From Dicaeum eximium (lineage: Eukaryota; Chordata; Aves; Passeriformes; Dicaeidae), in NCBI GenBank assembly GCA_013396995.1, contig VWZP01008455.1:3500320-3564319 (forward strand): DNA of 64,000 nucleotides. Reading direction: 5' to 3'. Under the pieces are notes generated by a model. The model worked only from the letters and a program-made list of their open reading frames with translations, did not search any database and was not told the origin of the DNA. This document shows positions 22,908 to 34,996 of this stretch, in pieces (the stretch's first letter is position 1; each line of letters begins with the position of its first letter). Position numbers and translations under genes: made by a program.

Positions 22908-25900
22908 GGGCAACAATGGAGCTCTCAGACAACACAAGTTCCTACAGCTTTTCAACAATTAGGACTTTAAGTTGTTTATGTTTAAGATTTCCCTGCTCTT
23001 CCCCATCCCAATGAGGCAGAACCCTGACCCAGCCTGTTAAACACCAGATAATCTACAGCTGAGGGTGATGCTGGAAATGCCCCAGGAGCTGCAATCCCAG
23101 AGACAAACCCAACCCAGATCCCAGCACTTATTAGGCCTTGGAGCACCCAAGGCCACGTCACAAAGCCACTGCTGCTTCTGGGATTCATGTCCCTGCTTTG
23201 TAATATCAATTCCAGACAGCAGCCACTGGCTCTGAGGTGATGGATTGCCTCATCTGTCTTGGCAAGACCTTTCTGAAATCCATGGAAAACTCCTGCAGAT
23301 TTCATTAATAGGTAGCCTGTTCTCTGCTGGTTTGGAAAGTTCTTCAAGTGCCAGAAGTGAAAAGAAGATTTTCTTCTTTTACTCCTATGAAAATGTATCT
23401 TTCTTTTCAACTCCTCCTTCTTCTGTGCTTGAGGCTGGAGTTGGTAAAAACAAAAATATGTTATTTTAAAGGTATTTTTAGTGTGTCCTGTTGTGAGCAG
23501 GGCCCAGTTAGAGGTTTGAGGATTTTGAAATGAATGGTTTTGCTCTGCTCCCTTGCACCAAATGAGGAAATCAGGCCCTGGGAGTTTGTTTGAACAGATG
23601 CAGTCACCCTTCTGTAGAGCTGCTTATAAGAGACTTTAGGTATCTCTAGTAACAATTTGAGTTGATTATTTCAGCATTACTGTTTTAATTGTCCTGCTCT
23701 GCAGAACTGAAGAAGCAGAGGGGGAAGAAGTATTTAAGAGCCTGATGCAGATGATTTAAGTGGCAGCACCGTGCCCATGCCTTTGTCTCATACTATTTAC
23801 AAACTACAAACTTCTCTTATTAGGCAAAGGGGAGCAATCAATTTTACAGGAATCATTATCTTTCCACCAGATATTACAAGCGTTGAAAGAGAACATTGGC
23901 ACTTACAGGGTATTAACAGGCAAAAATAATTCACAGCTTTGCTGTGATAAATGTTCCCACTTGTGAAATTACAGGGAATCTGTATTCAGTTCCAGCTTGT
24001 TCCACCCCAAGGAAATAGTTTGGTAATTTGGGTGGTTACTTACAATAACTCATCAAGCTGATAATAGTGTTTATTGCACCATATGTTATCACTTAAGACT
24101 TGAACTGTAACTTTTTACAATTCCATTGAAGGGCAACTAGGTGAATATGGAAATCAGAAGAGCTTGGGGTTCCTTTCTTTTCTTTTAGAATCCTGAGCCT
24201 ATTTCTTGGAGTCTCCAAAAATGTAAAAGGATTAGGAGAAATCCTATTAGCTGCTTTTGCACCGAGCTGGGCTGATCTCACATGGCTCTTTTTGTAGAGA
24301 AAGGACAGAAAAAGTGATTTTAATTTTTTTTTTTTTAAATTTGGAGCTAGTAAATAAGGCTTTTCTCTCCATTGCTTATAGGCTGGAGCCCTGAGAGAAG
24401 AGCCAGCTAAGTTTAGTTTCCAGCTCCATCCCAGGTTGGGCTGTTACTCCCTGGAAAACCCCAAAATTCGAGGGAAGAAGGCACAGTTTGCCCTGGCTGG
24501 GTATTTTTAAAACAGATTCACCCAAATATTCAGGTTTTCATGGATAGACTTGTAGCAAGATTATGGCCAGGAGTATAATTTGCAGCAAAGATTCCTTGAA
24601 CATAAAGCCATAAAAGGTGGTCTCTGTCCCAAAACATTTCTAGCGTGTGTTGTTTGAGATGCAAATTGTGTTATCTGGCATGAAACCATTTTATTCCTTG
24701 TAATATCATTTAAAGCTGTGCCTTTGTGTTCATTCTGATCAGGGTTTTTTGCTTTTTTTGGTAAAAAAAAAAATCAGTTAAAATTAAAGTTTTTCCTGAC
24801 TCAATCTCATACCGAGCACCTTTTCACCCAGGATGTTTCCTTTTTTCTTTGGGGACATTGCAAGGAGCTCAATCCCAAGGGGAAAAGACTGCTAATATTC
24901 AGTGGGGGAAGAAAATCATTTGAGTGTGATAGTACAATGGCAGGAACATTTTGATTAAAAATGCAAGAATATTCAATCATTCTATCTCGCAGACCATATG
25001 TACATGAAAAGCCTATCTCCATTCTGATCATTTGGGTGCTCCTTCCCAACAGCATGATTGATTGGCAAGATTCCTATTTCTACACCTTTCATCTATCTTC
25101 AGTGCTTTCATAAATGTTGAATTAGGCAGTTTTTATGAAAGTTATCATAAAATGGAGTGTTCATTGAAAGTGACTGTGACAAAGTGGATTCCCTTACTCT
25201 TGAACTTCAACGGGGATATTGCACAATACATTTATTTCTGGCTGCTTAAAAGCACTGGGTGGTTTTTTTTTCCCCTTATGCATATTTCACCCTGAGGAAA
25301 TTATAGAGAGGAGAAGGCTGAAGGGCTTTTGAGAAGAGCAACAGTGTCTCAGAATGAGAATTTTGCTGTTTCTGCAGGCACTTGGAAAGTGAGACTGGTG
25401 CCTTTGTGAAGTTGATGTCTCTCTTTTGTTCTTAACAATGTTTTGTTTTGGTCTGGGATTACCTTTTTGTGGAGGTAACACCTTGAAGCCTTTGTCTATC
25501 TTGGATTATTTCATGTCCTTGGAACTGGTGCAACCTTCTGATTGATGTAGGTTTTGTCTGATTAAAAGTAAATCATGTTGTATTAACTCTTGCCTTGCAG
25601 GTATCTGGTATCAAGACAAAACGATTGCTGAATGAAGTTAATTTTTTTTGTTACTGGCATCAGATTTTGGGCTTTAGGAAGGGAAGATACTCTCTGAGGA
25701 GATTTGTAGCTGAACAGATCCACCGACAGCTTATTGCAGCTGACAGATTTCCTCTTGGGTGACCCTCATGAGTTAGAACTGGATAGGGATGAATTTCTCA
25801 ATGAATTTCCCACTTCCCCTACAGTGATGCAAATCCAGTCACGTTCAAATGCTCAGTGTTTTTGGGCATCTTTTTTTTCCTCTGGAGGTGCTGGAGCCAC

Positions 25901-28028
25901 ATCACATCTGCTGGTGCTTCTGGTACTCTGATGTTCCATTAAGTGTCTTCCAAATTGCGTTTATGGTTTTCCCAGGGAAAAAAAATAAAGGATATAGAAA
26001 TGCTTGATTTATGGGAACACATGGCATTTGCAGATGTGTCAGTGTTTCCCCCAGTAACTGAATTAAATGTCTGGGAAAGGACAATCAAGGTGGCTGTCAC
26101 ATGCCATTGCATGGGAGTTAGCACAACATCTGCTTTGCCTGCTGTTTCAGGATTCACTGGGGCGTGGCAGAATCGGGAGGAGAATCTCGAGTACTTTTTT
26201 TCTTCTTGGTGCAGACCATGCATGGGAAATGTTTTAAGTTCTGCTGAGAGGAGCCTTTTGTAAGTTTGAGGCAGCAGGTTGATATTTTTTACCCTGTTCA
26301 GCACTAAAGTTACACAAGAAGCTCAGAAAAAAAGCATTTTTCTCTTTCTGTGGTGTCTCTTTTTATCTTTCCATCACCTTCCTGAGCTCCTGATGCTCTT
26401 CACATCCCTCCCCTGGCAATGCCCCCATTCATGGCCTGATGAGGATTTTTTATCCATACAGCAAATTAATTGTAGTTCTTATCACTGGCAGGAGTTGATG
26501 TTTTGCTGTTGCAATTTGGTATTTTCCCCCAGAACCATCAGAGGAGGATGTGATATAAACTGCTGGTTAAAAGCTCTGTGATTCATGGCCTTTCTGGGGG
26601 CAGGAGGGAAAACGAGCTGTTGGTAGCAGAACCTCCAGTTAGAAACATTTATGGGGCTTCCCTTAGGGACTATGATGGGAGAGTAAAACTTTTATATTCT
26701 CAGATGCTTGTAAGCAATTCTCCATCTGGGGCTTTAGGTTGGAATAGCTCCATTATTCATTTGTACCCCAGAACTCCTCGGGTAATAATCTGCATCATCT
26801 TCCAGCTGTGAGTGGCCACAGTCGCATGTGCTGCTGGGGGAGGCACAAATGAAACGCTGCTTGCTGGCCTTGGAAACCACAAACTCTATTTCTTGCACTA
26901 CCAGATGCTTCCTGCATCATCTTGGGCAGTCTCTTGCTGATAAAATCATTTTAGATGCAATTAACACTCCGCACACATCAGAAATGTTTAAGTGATTTGT
27001 TATCGAGGTGGTTTCTGTACCTGACTGTGAAGCTGTGATTTGGGATGTGACTCCAGGAATGGGACTCAGGTGGAGGGAAGGTGTCAAACCTCACTGTCCC
27101 TGCCCTGGAAGTGCAGCTCTGAAATTAAATGATGGTGTAAAAGCAGGAGCCCAGTTCCCACCTCCTTTTTCCATGGTTTGTGAGCATTTTCCAGCCTGCC
27201 CTGCTTTCAGCTGGGGTTTAGCACAGGAGAGGAGGCTCACGGGGGGTTTCAGGGCCAAATCACTGCACGAGAGGGATAAACCCCTTCAGGTATGTTTTTA
27301 TCATGTTGTGTTGCATAGTTTGGACAGCAGTGCAGTGAAGGAATCAGCAGTGAGCAGTTTTGGCTCCAGGAGCACCAGAAATGCTCCTGTTAGTGACTGC
27401 ATCTATTGAACAGCACGGCTGGGCCCTGGGGACGAGGTGTCCCTGACTCTGCTGGCTCTGACCCACTGCAGGCTGTTTGCTCATTACCCCAAATTGGATT
27501 AATAGATCAATGAGCAGCAACTGGAAAAAGCAGCAGAATCCAGCATGGTTGGGTTTGGCAGCTCTGATTGCCACGGGGGGCAGAGCTGGCTGTGGCCACA
27601 AGGTCCCCAAATTGTCACTCAGGCCAAGGGGAGCTCTAAAGCCACGTCCAGTCTTGGTGGGAAGAGCTGGTGGCTCCAACAAAGCCAGCACTGAGGACCC
27701 CAGGGGTCTGAGCAGAAGGAGTTTTAGGAGAATTAAGTTGTGCTGAGCTTATCAGTGCCACAATTTCTCGTTTTCTGAGGGCACTGCTGGTGACTGCACT
27801 TAATGTCTGTCACAGCAGGTGACACATTATCTGAATTATTCAGAGGTGCCTCCATTTTGCAGTGTGTTTTCCCACCCAAAGCCGGGCTGTTGCTGTCTCT
27901 CATGGAGCCTTTCCTGGTTATTATTGCTCATCACCAGTCCCAGGGTGTTACCCAGGGGTTGCTGCAGCTTCTCCAGCTCCCCCAAACACGGCACATCTTG
28001 CTGCAGGCTCCCAAATTCTGCCCAGTTT
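22908..28028. other. Unique noncoding sequence
   Basis: No internal ERV genes follow the primer-binding site. No other family is recognised. A possible splice acceptor (pyrimidine tract ending in CAG at 25600) is followed by 53 open codons (25601-25759), with no resemblance to a known protein. T and A homopolymers of 8-11 bases are scattered throughout. Confidence 0.45.
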
Positions 28029-28098
28029 GGTTCCAGGGGGTTGGAATGAGATGATCTTTAAGGTCCCTTCCAGCCCAAGCCATTCTGGGAATTCTATT
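28029..28098 (+). mobile_element. CR1 LINE 3' end fragment
   Basis: GGGGGTTGGAATGAGATGATCTTTAAGG-type sequence followed by TCCCTTCCAGCCCAAGCCATTCTGGGAATTCTAT matches the terminal part of avian CR1. Only about 70 bp is preserved, consistent with strong 5' truncation. Confidence 0.8.
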
Positions 28099-28145
28099 TA
28101 CTGCTCTGTTGGATTGCACTGGGCTGGAGAGGGTCCTTTAATGCA

Positions 28146-28158
28146 CCCCCCCCCCCCC

Positions 28159-28189
<31 letters not shown>

Positions 28190-28226
28190 AAAAATTTGTA
28201 GTNTGAAAAAAAAAAAAAAAAAAAAA
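28146..28226. repeat. C13-A29 homopolymer tract with an N
   Basis: Thirteen C (28146-28158) run straight into 29 A (28159-28187). After GAAAAAATTTGTAGT there is one N (28203), then a second run of 21 A (28206-28226). The N and the two A-runs suggest a poorly resolved homopolymer or a contig join. The tract lies about 50 bp past a CR1 3' end. Confidence 0.9.
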
Positions 28227-29419
28227 GAGGAAATTTTGGATGTTGAACTGTTGGTTTACTCCACAAATACTGACTCAACTGGAATTTTTACTTACCTCGT
28301 GGTTGAGGAGGCATCTCTGAACCTGTTAGCGTAGGAACGGAAATTAATTTGTGAGTTTATCTTTTAATGAGTTTAGCGCAGCAACATCAAATAATTTTTC
28401 TCACAATTTAGCTCAACATTGATTCCTCATTTAGTTAAAAATTCAAAATCTTACAGGCTACACAAGAAATTAGGTTCTTAATGACTGTTTTATTCAATTA
28501 TTACAGAGATACTCTTCCTATCACAGTTAATGTTCCATTGTGAAATTGGTTTGAGAGGGACTGTAAAATGTTACTTTTCTCCCCAATATCCTCATGAGTA
28601 ATATCCTCACGTGACAATTTAATGAAGTTTTCAACCATAGTGGATCTCCTTTGTGTAGTTCTGTTTCAGAATTTTAACCAAGATATTAAAATGCAGTTTA
28701 AATTGCAATTTAAAAGCTTTCTTTCTCAACAAAGGTGGTTTCTTACCAAGTTTTTAGCATTTTTCCAAAAATTAATTTAAAAAAAAAACCCTTCAGTGCT
28801 GCTTGTCTTAGGATAAAAGTCTCCAAATTCTTTCTTTCTCAAGCAGCACTAAAAGAAACTTAATGGTTCTTGTAGTCCTTTTTGTTGATAGATAAAATTC
28901 TCTAACTGCAATTGAGTTATAGAAAACTGCTAGGTAAATCTGACAGAGGACACAATGCAGGAAAGAATTTTTTGGCTTTTATCTTTTGAATGGGAAGAAA
29001 TGGTGGTGTTTCTGTTTGGTTTTTTTGTTCTTTTTTCTTATATTTTTGTTTTGCCTTTTTGGTTGTTGTCTTCCCCCTGCTGTTGAACATCCCGTGCAAT
29101 CCAGTGCACTCTGGAGCAGCCTCTCTTTCCATTCTGTGTGCAGGAAACCTCCTGGACACCTGGAGCTGTGTCCTGTGGGTGTGTAACCCATCTGACAGCT
29201 TTAGCACAGCCAGTCTGCAATTAAAAATCCACAGGGCCATTGGTGGCAAATCAGGGTCAGATGGATGGCTCAGAGTTACAGCACCTTCCCACCTGATCCA
29301 GGCACTGTAGCATCATTTGTTTGCTGGAGCAGAAGGGTTTGTCTGGTGGAATTGCAGCCCTCAGAGCAGTGTGAGGGGCAGGGCAGGGCACTGGGGGCAA
29401 ACACGGGGAGCTGGAGCTG
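28227..29419. other. Unique noncoding sequence
   Basis: AT-rich up to about 28980, then more GC-rich. No gene or repeat family recognised. Confidence 0.5.
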
Positions 29420-29577
29420 GGATCTGGGCAGTGCAGGGATCACTGGGGAGTGAGGCAGGAGCCAGGATCTGGGCAGTGCAGGGATCACTGGGGAGTGAGG
29501 CAGGAGCCAGGATCTGGGCACTGCAGGGATCACTGGGGAGGGAGCCAGGAGCCAGGATCTGGGCACTGCAGGGCTGC
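29420..29577. repeat. 45-bp minisatellite, 3.5 copies
   Basis: Units start at 29420, 29465, 29510 and 29555, each beginning GGATCTGGGCA and containing GCAGGGATCACTGGGGAG. The period is exactly 45 bp, with a few substitutions. As 45 is a multiple of three, frames on both strands remain open and translate as 15-residue repeats; these are not taken as genes. The array ends about 70 bp before an LTR. Confidence 0.95.
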
Positions 29578-29648
29578 TCTGCAGAGGGGTCACTGAGCCA
29601 CGCCAGGAACTGCACCCAGCACCTGTAGGTGAGATCTGATTCTCTCAG

Positions 29649-29860
29649 TCTGATGCCTCAAGTTTCAGCTTTCATATTTTGCAGGTTCTGCCCTGCATTG
29701 GTGTGTGATTCTGAACTCCATGTAAAGTGTCAGCAAGTTCTCCCCACAGCTCAGTCACACNGCACTGCCCAGGGTTTATCCTTTGAGCCTTTTAATAAAT
29801 CCCTACTTTATTCCTTTAACTCTGCCCAGCCTTTGCTCCAGGCAGCCTCTCAAGGCATCA
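29649..29860 (+). mobile_element. Solo ERV LTR with 4-bp target duplication
   Basis: The element starts TGATGCCTCA and ends CAAGGCATCA, giving TG...CA ends and an inverted terminal repeat of at least eight bases (TGATGCCT). It is flanked by the direct repeat AGTC (29645-29648 and 29861-29864), a target-site duplication. AATAAA is at 29794-29799, with the U5-like block CCCTACTTTATTCCTTTAAC next. A related copy is at 55207. A 4-bp duplication fits gammaretrovirus-like (ERV1-type) elements. At 212 bp it is much shorter than the related copy, and the missing middle falls at an N (29761). Confidence 0.85.
29761..29761. other. Single-base N inside the LTR
   Basis: One undetermined base. The sequence just right of it (GCACTGCCCAGG) lines up with about 55562 in the longer LTR, whereas the sequence left of it corresponds to the first 110 bp or so. 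It therefore marks where roughly 250 bp is absent here. Confidence 0.9.
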
Positions 29861-29864
29861 AGTC

Positions 29865-32164
29865 CTCATCTTTGAATTTTCTCCTGTGTCTCCTTCACCT
29901 CTTGTCTCCAGTGCTGTTTCTGCAGCTCCCACCTTAAGAGTCAGTTCTGAGTCTCTGATGGGTGAAACATCTCTGCACTGATTTTTGTCCTGCAGTTCTT
30001 GTCTCAAAGGCTGTGCCTGTTGTTGGAGGACATTGCTTTACTTCCATTTAATTAGGGCAACAGCCAACCTTTTACACTCCTCTGATGTGCAAAGGCTCTG
30101 CACATCCCTTCCATCCACAGGATTCTGGCTCCAGTTCCAGCTGTGCTATCCAGTGAAATGCTTTGGGGAGAGAGAATTAGCAAGATAATGTGGTAGTTAG
30201 CACCAATTAAGATAAAAAACAAAGACAAAATACAAATATAGGTCCTGATTCCTTTAAAGTACAATTCTAAGAACTACTTTATGTTCTAGACTGGTCAAAT
30301 ATCTTATGGAATGTAGTATTTTAATATATGTGCCTTAATCTGCCCAAATCTGTTGTTTTGGAAGAACTGTTTCTGAGTTCTTATTGGTTCTAAAATGGAA
30401 CTTGAAAATTGGTTGGGTTTTGTTTATTCTCTAGCACATTTTTCTGTCTTCTAAAATTTAAGAAAGAATTATCCAGCTCGGGTTGCTAAAGAAACTCAAG
30501 TGGCTGATGCATTGACTTGAGTGCTCTCCCAGGGTTTTTAAAAGCTCCCACAATTGCAGGTAGCAGTGTTGGTTCATTGTGCTCTGACCCCATGCAATGA
30601 GCCAGGCTTTTTAAAGAGAGAGCTCACTGCTGGCCCACTGATCTCAGACATTTTCACTGGGGGGTGTCACCTTGGCCACCAAGGTGCCTTTGACTAGGCC
30701 TGACTCCTGTGTGGGAGGGGAGACAACAAAACTTTTTAGAACAGCTTACATGGCAATTAATATCAAAGACTGCATGCAATTATCCCATCCCTATTTCAGA
30801 AGAAATTAATACCCATTGTTAAAAATGGGATAGAATGGTAAAAATTGGCTTTTTTTCTCTGTAGCATTTGCATAATTTGGTTCATGGGCAGCTTTCTTTT
30901 TCCTGCCTGATTTTATTTTGGATGGAAGTTGAATGAGTCTCTCTCTCTTCCTCTGTTATTTCTTTGCCGTGGATCACATGTATCCCTTTGAAGGAAAGGG
31001 CAATGCAGAAGTTGGTGCTGCCTGGAAACACCCAGCAGAAATGCACATACATATTTGATTGTGTATTTCTTCCCATCTCTACAGGGCAAAATAAAGGGAA
31101 TAACTGTCAGGTCTGCAAGAAAGCAGTGCTCTGTTTTAAGAAGAGGTGTTGACTCCCTCCTCTGGATTAGATGTGGTACAGGGAAAAGGTGGAGAAGTGC
31201 TGGGAATGGCTGTGGGAGGGAAAAACATCTCCAGAGTGAGCACTGAACATCTGACAGATGTAATCATCAGGAAAAAGTCATGATTCTTTTAGTGACAATG
31301 ATTCTGGGTGGTTGATGTTGATTTCCAAAATCTTAACACAGAAACAGCTCCTGCATTTTATGGATGATTTTAGGGGTTGGTCCATGGTCCTGTTCCTTCT
31401 GGCTCCTTGCAGTTTGCTTTGGGTGACCTGGCAGAGCACTGGTGGAGCTCTTTGTTTAGATTTGTGTCGTTTCTCTGCTTCTCTGAGTAAATCAGCTTAG
31501 TGGGAGTTTACTCCTTGATACCCAGGGATCTCAGGCTGGCAGAAGGGTTTAAATATGAGGCCTGAAATTAATCTGAGTGCTCTGCTCTGTATCCTGTGAA
31601 GAGTAATAAGATGCTTATAGATTTGCCAGCACCAAACATGGTACACAGGAATACAATAATCAATATGTGCTGTAGGAATACCAACTCTTTAATTTACTGC
31701 TTATTACGTTGAATTGGATTACAGTCTGCTTTGTCTTTTCCTTTGCTTTAGTGCAATAACCTTTAAACCCTGGCTTATTTGTTTAAAATAACCCCAAATC
31801 TCCCCTTCTCTATTTTCCCCCCTCAGTAACCTGCTTTATTTAACAGACACTTCCCATTTCTACTCTCTTTGCTGGCATTTATCTGCTTGCAAATGGATTT
31901 ATCATGGAGTAATCCCAGTTTTGAACAAAATGTGTTTTGCTATCTCAAAACCCCAGGCTCTGCTCTGTTTGCTGTGCTCCCAATTAAGTCAAATGAGTCA
32001 ATGAAAGCCTTTTCCAGAGCCTCATCCAAGGAGGTTGTGCAGAAGGAAATCCTCATGGCTACTCTGGAGCTGCAGCAGGTGCTGCACAAGGACATTTGCA
32101 CACAGGGGGTGGGAGAAGCAGAGAGGATGGATAGTTCTGGCAGTTCCTTTGTTCTTCCTGCCTC
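29865..32164. other. Unique noncoding sequence
   Basis: No gene recognised. A perfect 8-bp hairpin, CACCTTGG/CCAAGGTG with loop CCA, lies at 30668-30686. Confidence 0.5.
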
Positions 32165-32265
32165 TTTTCCAAGGAGCTATTCCATATGTCTGGAATGCAG
32201 TGAAAGATTTCAGAAAACAAGGGGGAAATTTAAGAGTCAGCTGAAGCAGGGTCACCGTGATGCCA
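32165..32265 (+). mobile_element. Possible L2-like LINE relic
   Basis: One frame reads GAIPYVWNAVKDFRK, resembling the conserved 'P.LWN.LP..LR' block near the C-terminus of L2-type LINE reverse transcriptases. A neighbouring frame continues with KFKSQLKQ, like the 'FK..LK' that follows in the family, which implies a frameshift. The match is short and could be chance. Confidence 0.25.
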
Positions 32266-34819
32266 TCACCACTGTGGCAGCACAAAAAATGGTGTTTGCT
32301 CTCTGTGCTCCCATTCAGAAAGGGGAAAATAAGTTTTAAATACAGTAATAAAACACCAATAAAATGGTTTTGATATGTATGATAGGGAGTTCAGTAGTAA
32401 GTGTGCTCTGGCAAAGGAAAGGGGATGGGGAGTGCCAGGACTGCCCTTTCCAGCAGTAACCTCTTAGTTTAGCTTAACCCAAGGAAATTGCTCTGATGAA
32501 TTTGCAGTTTTGTCAGTGGCTCTGCTCCAGAACACATCTGCAAGTCCTGCCTGGTGCTCCTGTGCTGGAAAGTGTTTCAGGTCCTGTGATGAGGTCAGGG
32601 CTTGGACCTGGTCCCTGCCCCAGTGGGAAAAAGTTCTGCTGACTTCACTACACGGTGCACTGAGCAAATGTTAGACTGTGGGGACTTTGATTCTGCCTTT
32701 CACATTTAACTGTGACCTTCTCCAGCCTCAGGCTCCAGCACTATTCACAGAGATGAAAGTGTCCCACCTCCACAACAACATCTTTGCCCACGTAGGAGTT
32801 GTTGATATTTACAAGATAAGTTGCTGTAACAACTGAATTATTGTAAACAGGAGGAAGTAGATAAGAAAGCTGCCAGCCATTTATTCAGACACTGGTCAAA
32901 GGAACTGCATTTTATCCCAGGATAATTGCAAAAGTAATCCCAGCCTGATAGCTCTGATACTGCAGATCTTTCTGTTGGAGGGTTTGGAGTGAAGGACAGA
33001 AGATAAACTCATCTGTAATCTTCAAATTAAAAAAAAAAACAAACAAAAAACAACCGAAAAACAACACCCCCAGGAGAATCTCTACTTATTTTTTGGCTTT
33101 AGCAAACCTGGACTAATATCTGTCTTCCTCTTATACATGCAGGATGAACTCCATATGTCTGCTTTAGTTTGAGTGGTATTTTTGGGATGCAGGTGTTGAG
33201 GTGTGTGAAGATGTTCCTGAATTCTCTTTGGGAGGTGGAGTGAATTCCTGGCAAAACTTACTCAGCTCTGCTGCCTGGCTTGATTTAGCATTCAAAGAGG
33301 TAACAAGCATTTAAGACTTTGAAAAGTACAAAAGAAATTGCTTAAGCTTCATTTTGTACACTGTCTTGCCTAGGATGGTGAGAAGACTTTCACCAAATGA
33401 AAGATACTGCAGAGAAATTGGAAACCATTGAAAAACCCCAAAGTAATCTAGTCCAGCAGCTGTCAGATCACAACAGGTTTAGGGGAAAGACAAATGTGCA
33501 GTAAACACAGCTGGATTTGGGTCTGTCACTGGGAATGAAGGCAGGTAAAACCCAATTTAAGTCTGGCTCTGGGGTGCTGTGGGTGCAGGTTCCTGAGCAC
33601 ACTCATTTCCCAGCACACTCACTTTGCACAGGCTGGGAATCCTTGTCATGTGTTGGGATGCCAGGCAGGCGTGGCCAGGACTCCTTTGGGCTCCTGCAGA
33701 GCAGAGATCAATAATCTGGAGCTCTGATGCTCGTGCCAGGATCTGATCTTGGGTCGGTGCCTCAGTCCCTGCAGATGCTTCAGGCTGGGTTTGGGTCGGT
33801 TCTGGGTGACCCCGGCTTGGAAGGATTTGTTTTTAGTGGGTCTGGGGGCTGACCAAACCCTCAGGGAAACGTGGTGCTGTCCATGGAGGAGCTCTGTGGC
33901 TCTGAGCTGGGAAGGTGCCCAGAGACAGCGATTTCAGGGAGCAGGGGATGGTGCTGAGCACATCTGCAGGGCCCCAGGGAGCCCTCGGGGCCACCTCACT
34001 CCTGCTGCTCCTTGCCCAGGCTGGGCTGTGCACCTGCACTGCCTGACAGCTTCCCAGTATCTCAGTCACAAATCCTGAACAAATCCCAGCCTAATAAGAT
34101 GACATAATTGGCTGTAGGATATGATGGCTTGGATGACATTGTGCTCCTAAAGTCAGAGGAGGGATGGGAAGGAGAGGATGCTTCTGGCATCTCCTCACAG
34201 AAGCCACCCCTGCAACCAGCCAGGCCCAATCCAGCAGCACTGAAATAGTTCTGAAAAATCTCCCTGCTCTGTGGTGCAGGAGGAGAAGTCAGATGAGGGG
34301 ATGGCAGGCTGGAAGGATCTGCCAGTAAAGTGGCAGGTGGGGCAGTAAAGAAGAGGGGATGAGGTGACAGTGCTGGTCCAGGGCCTGGAGAATTACCTGA
34401 TGAGGAGAGAAATGAATATTTTATCACTGTTCATCACCATTATGGCAGCATGAAAAGGCAAAGAAAGAAGTGGGGAGCAGTAGGCTGGGACACAAAATGT
34501 TCCTTTATGTTCCTTTAGTGGTGATCTTGGTTTGCTCTGATGAATCTGCCTTGTGTCTCACCCAGAGAAAAGGAGTTGGCTAACGATGAGCTCTGCAGAT
34601 GGATCCGTGCTGGCACTGAAACCCTTCCATAGCCATGCACAGGTGTTTGATTTTGTTTTTGTTAACGAGCCAGTCGCAGGCAGATTCAGGGAAAATGGAC
34701 CACAGTTACTGTGGAGAGACAGAGTTTCTCTGGCTGCTTGGAATCCAGCTCCACCATATGTTCAGTGTGAGCCCAAGGCACGTCCTCCAGTCAGTCACCA
34801 ACCCCAATCTGCTGAGGGA
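32266..34819. other. Unique noncoding sequence
   Basis: Nothing recognised apart from short A-rich runs near 33028-33065 and GC-richer sequence from about 33560 to 34080. The words 'AATCTAGTCCAGCAG' near 33446 recall antisense CR1 but are too short to call. Confidence 0.45.
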
Positions 34820-34996
34820 GAAGGATGGAGCTGCTTCCCTGTGCTCCTGCATCCCTGGGAAGGATGGAGCTGCTTCCCTGTACTCCTGAGCCCTGAATCC
34901 CTGGGAAGGATGGAGCTGCTTCCCTGTACTCCTGAGCCCTGAATCCCTGGGAAGGATGGAGCTACATCCCCCTGTGCTCCTGAGCCCTGCATCCCT
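34820..34996. repeat. 46-bp minisatellite, four copies
   Basis: Units begin GAAGGATGGAGCT at 34820, 34859, 34905 and 34951. The first is 39 bp because it lacks GAGCCCT; the next two are 46 bp; the last carries a small insertion (ACATCCCCCTG). Unit ends read TGAATCCCTGG or TGCATCCCT. Frames open across the array are a by-product of the repeat. Confidence 0.93.

Noticed and set aside
26905..26960. CATCTTGGGCAGTCTCTTGC resembling the MIR core
   Set aside because: Too few matching positions and no supporting flanks.
29276..29628. Open frames of about 100 codons on both strands with 15-residue repeats
   Set aside because: They are explained by the 45-bp minisatellite, a multiple of three that leaves both strands open.
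33440..33470. AATCTAGTCCAGCAG resembling antisense CR1
   Set aside because: Only about 15 bases match; neighbouring CR1 blocks are absent.
34553..34992. Plus (129 codons) and minus (65 codons) frames with repeated peptides
   Set aside because: They run through the 46-bp minisatellite and have no family resemblance.
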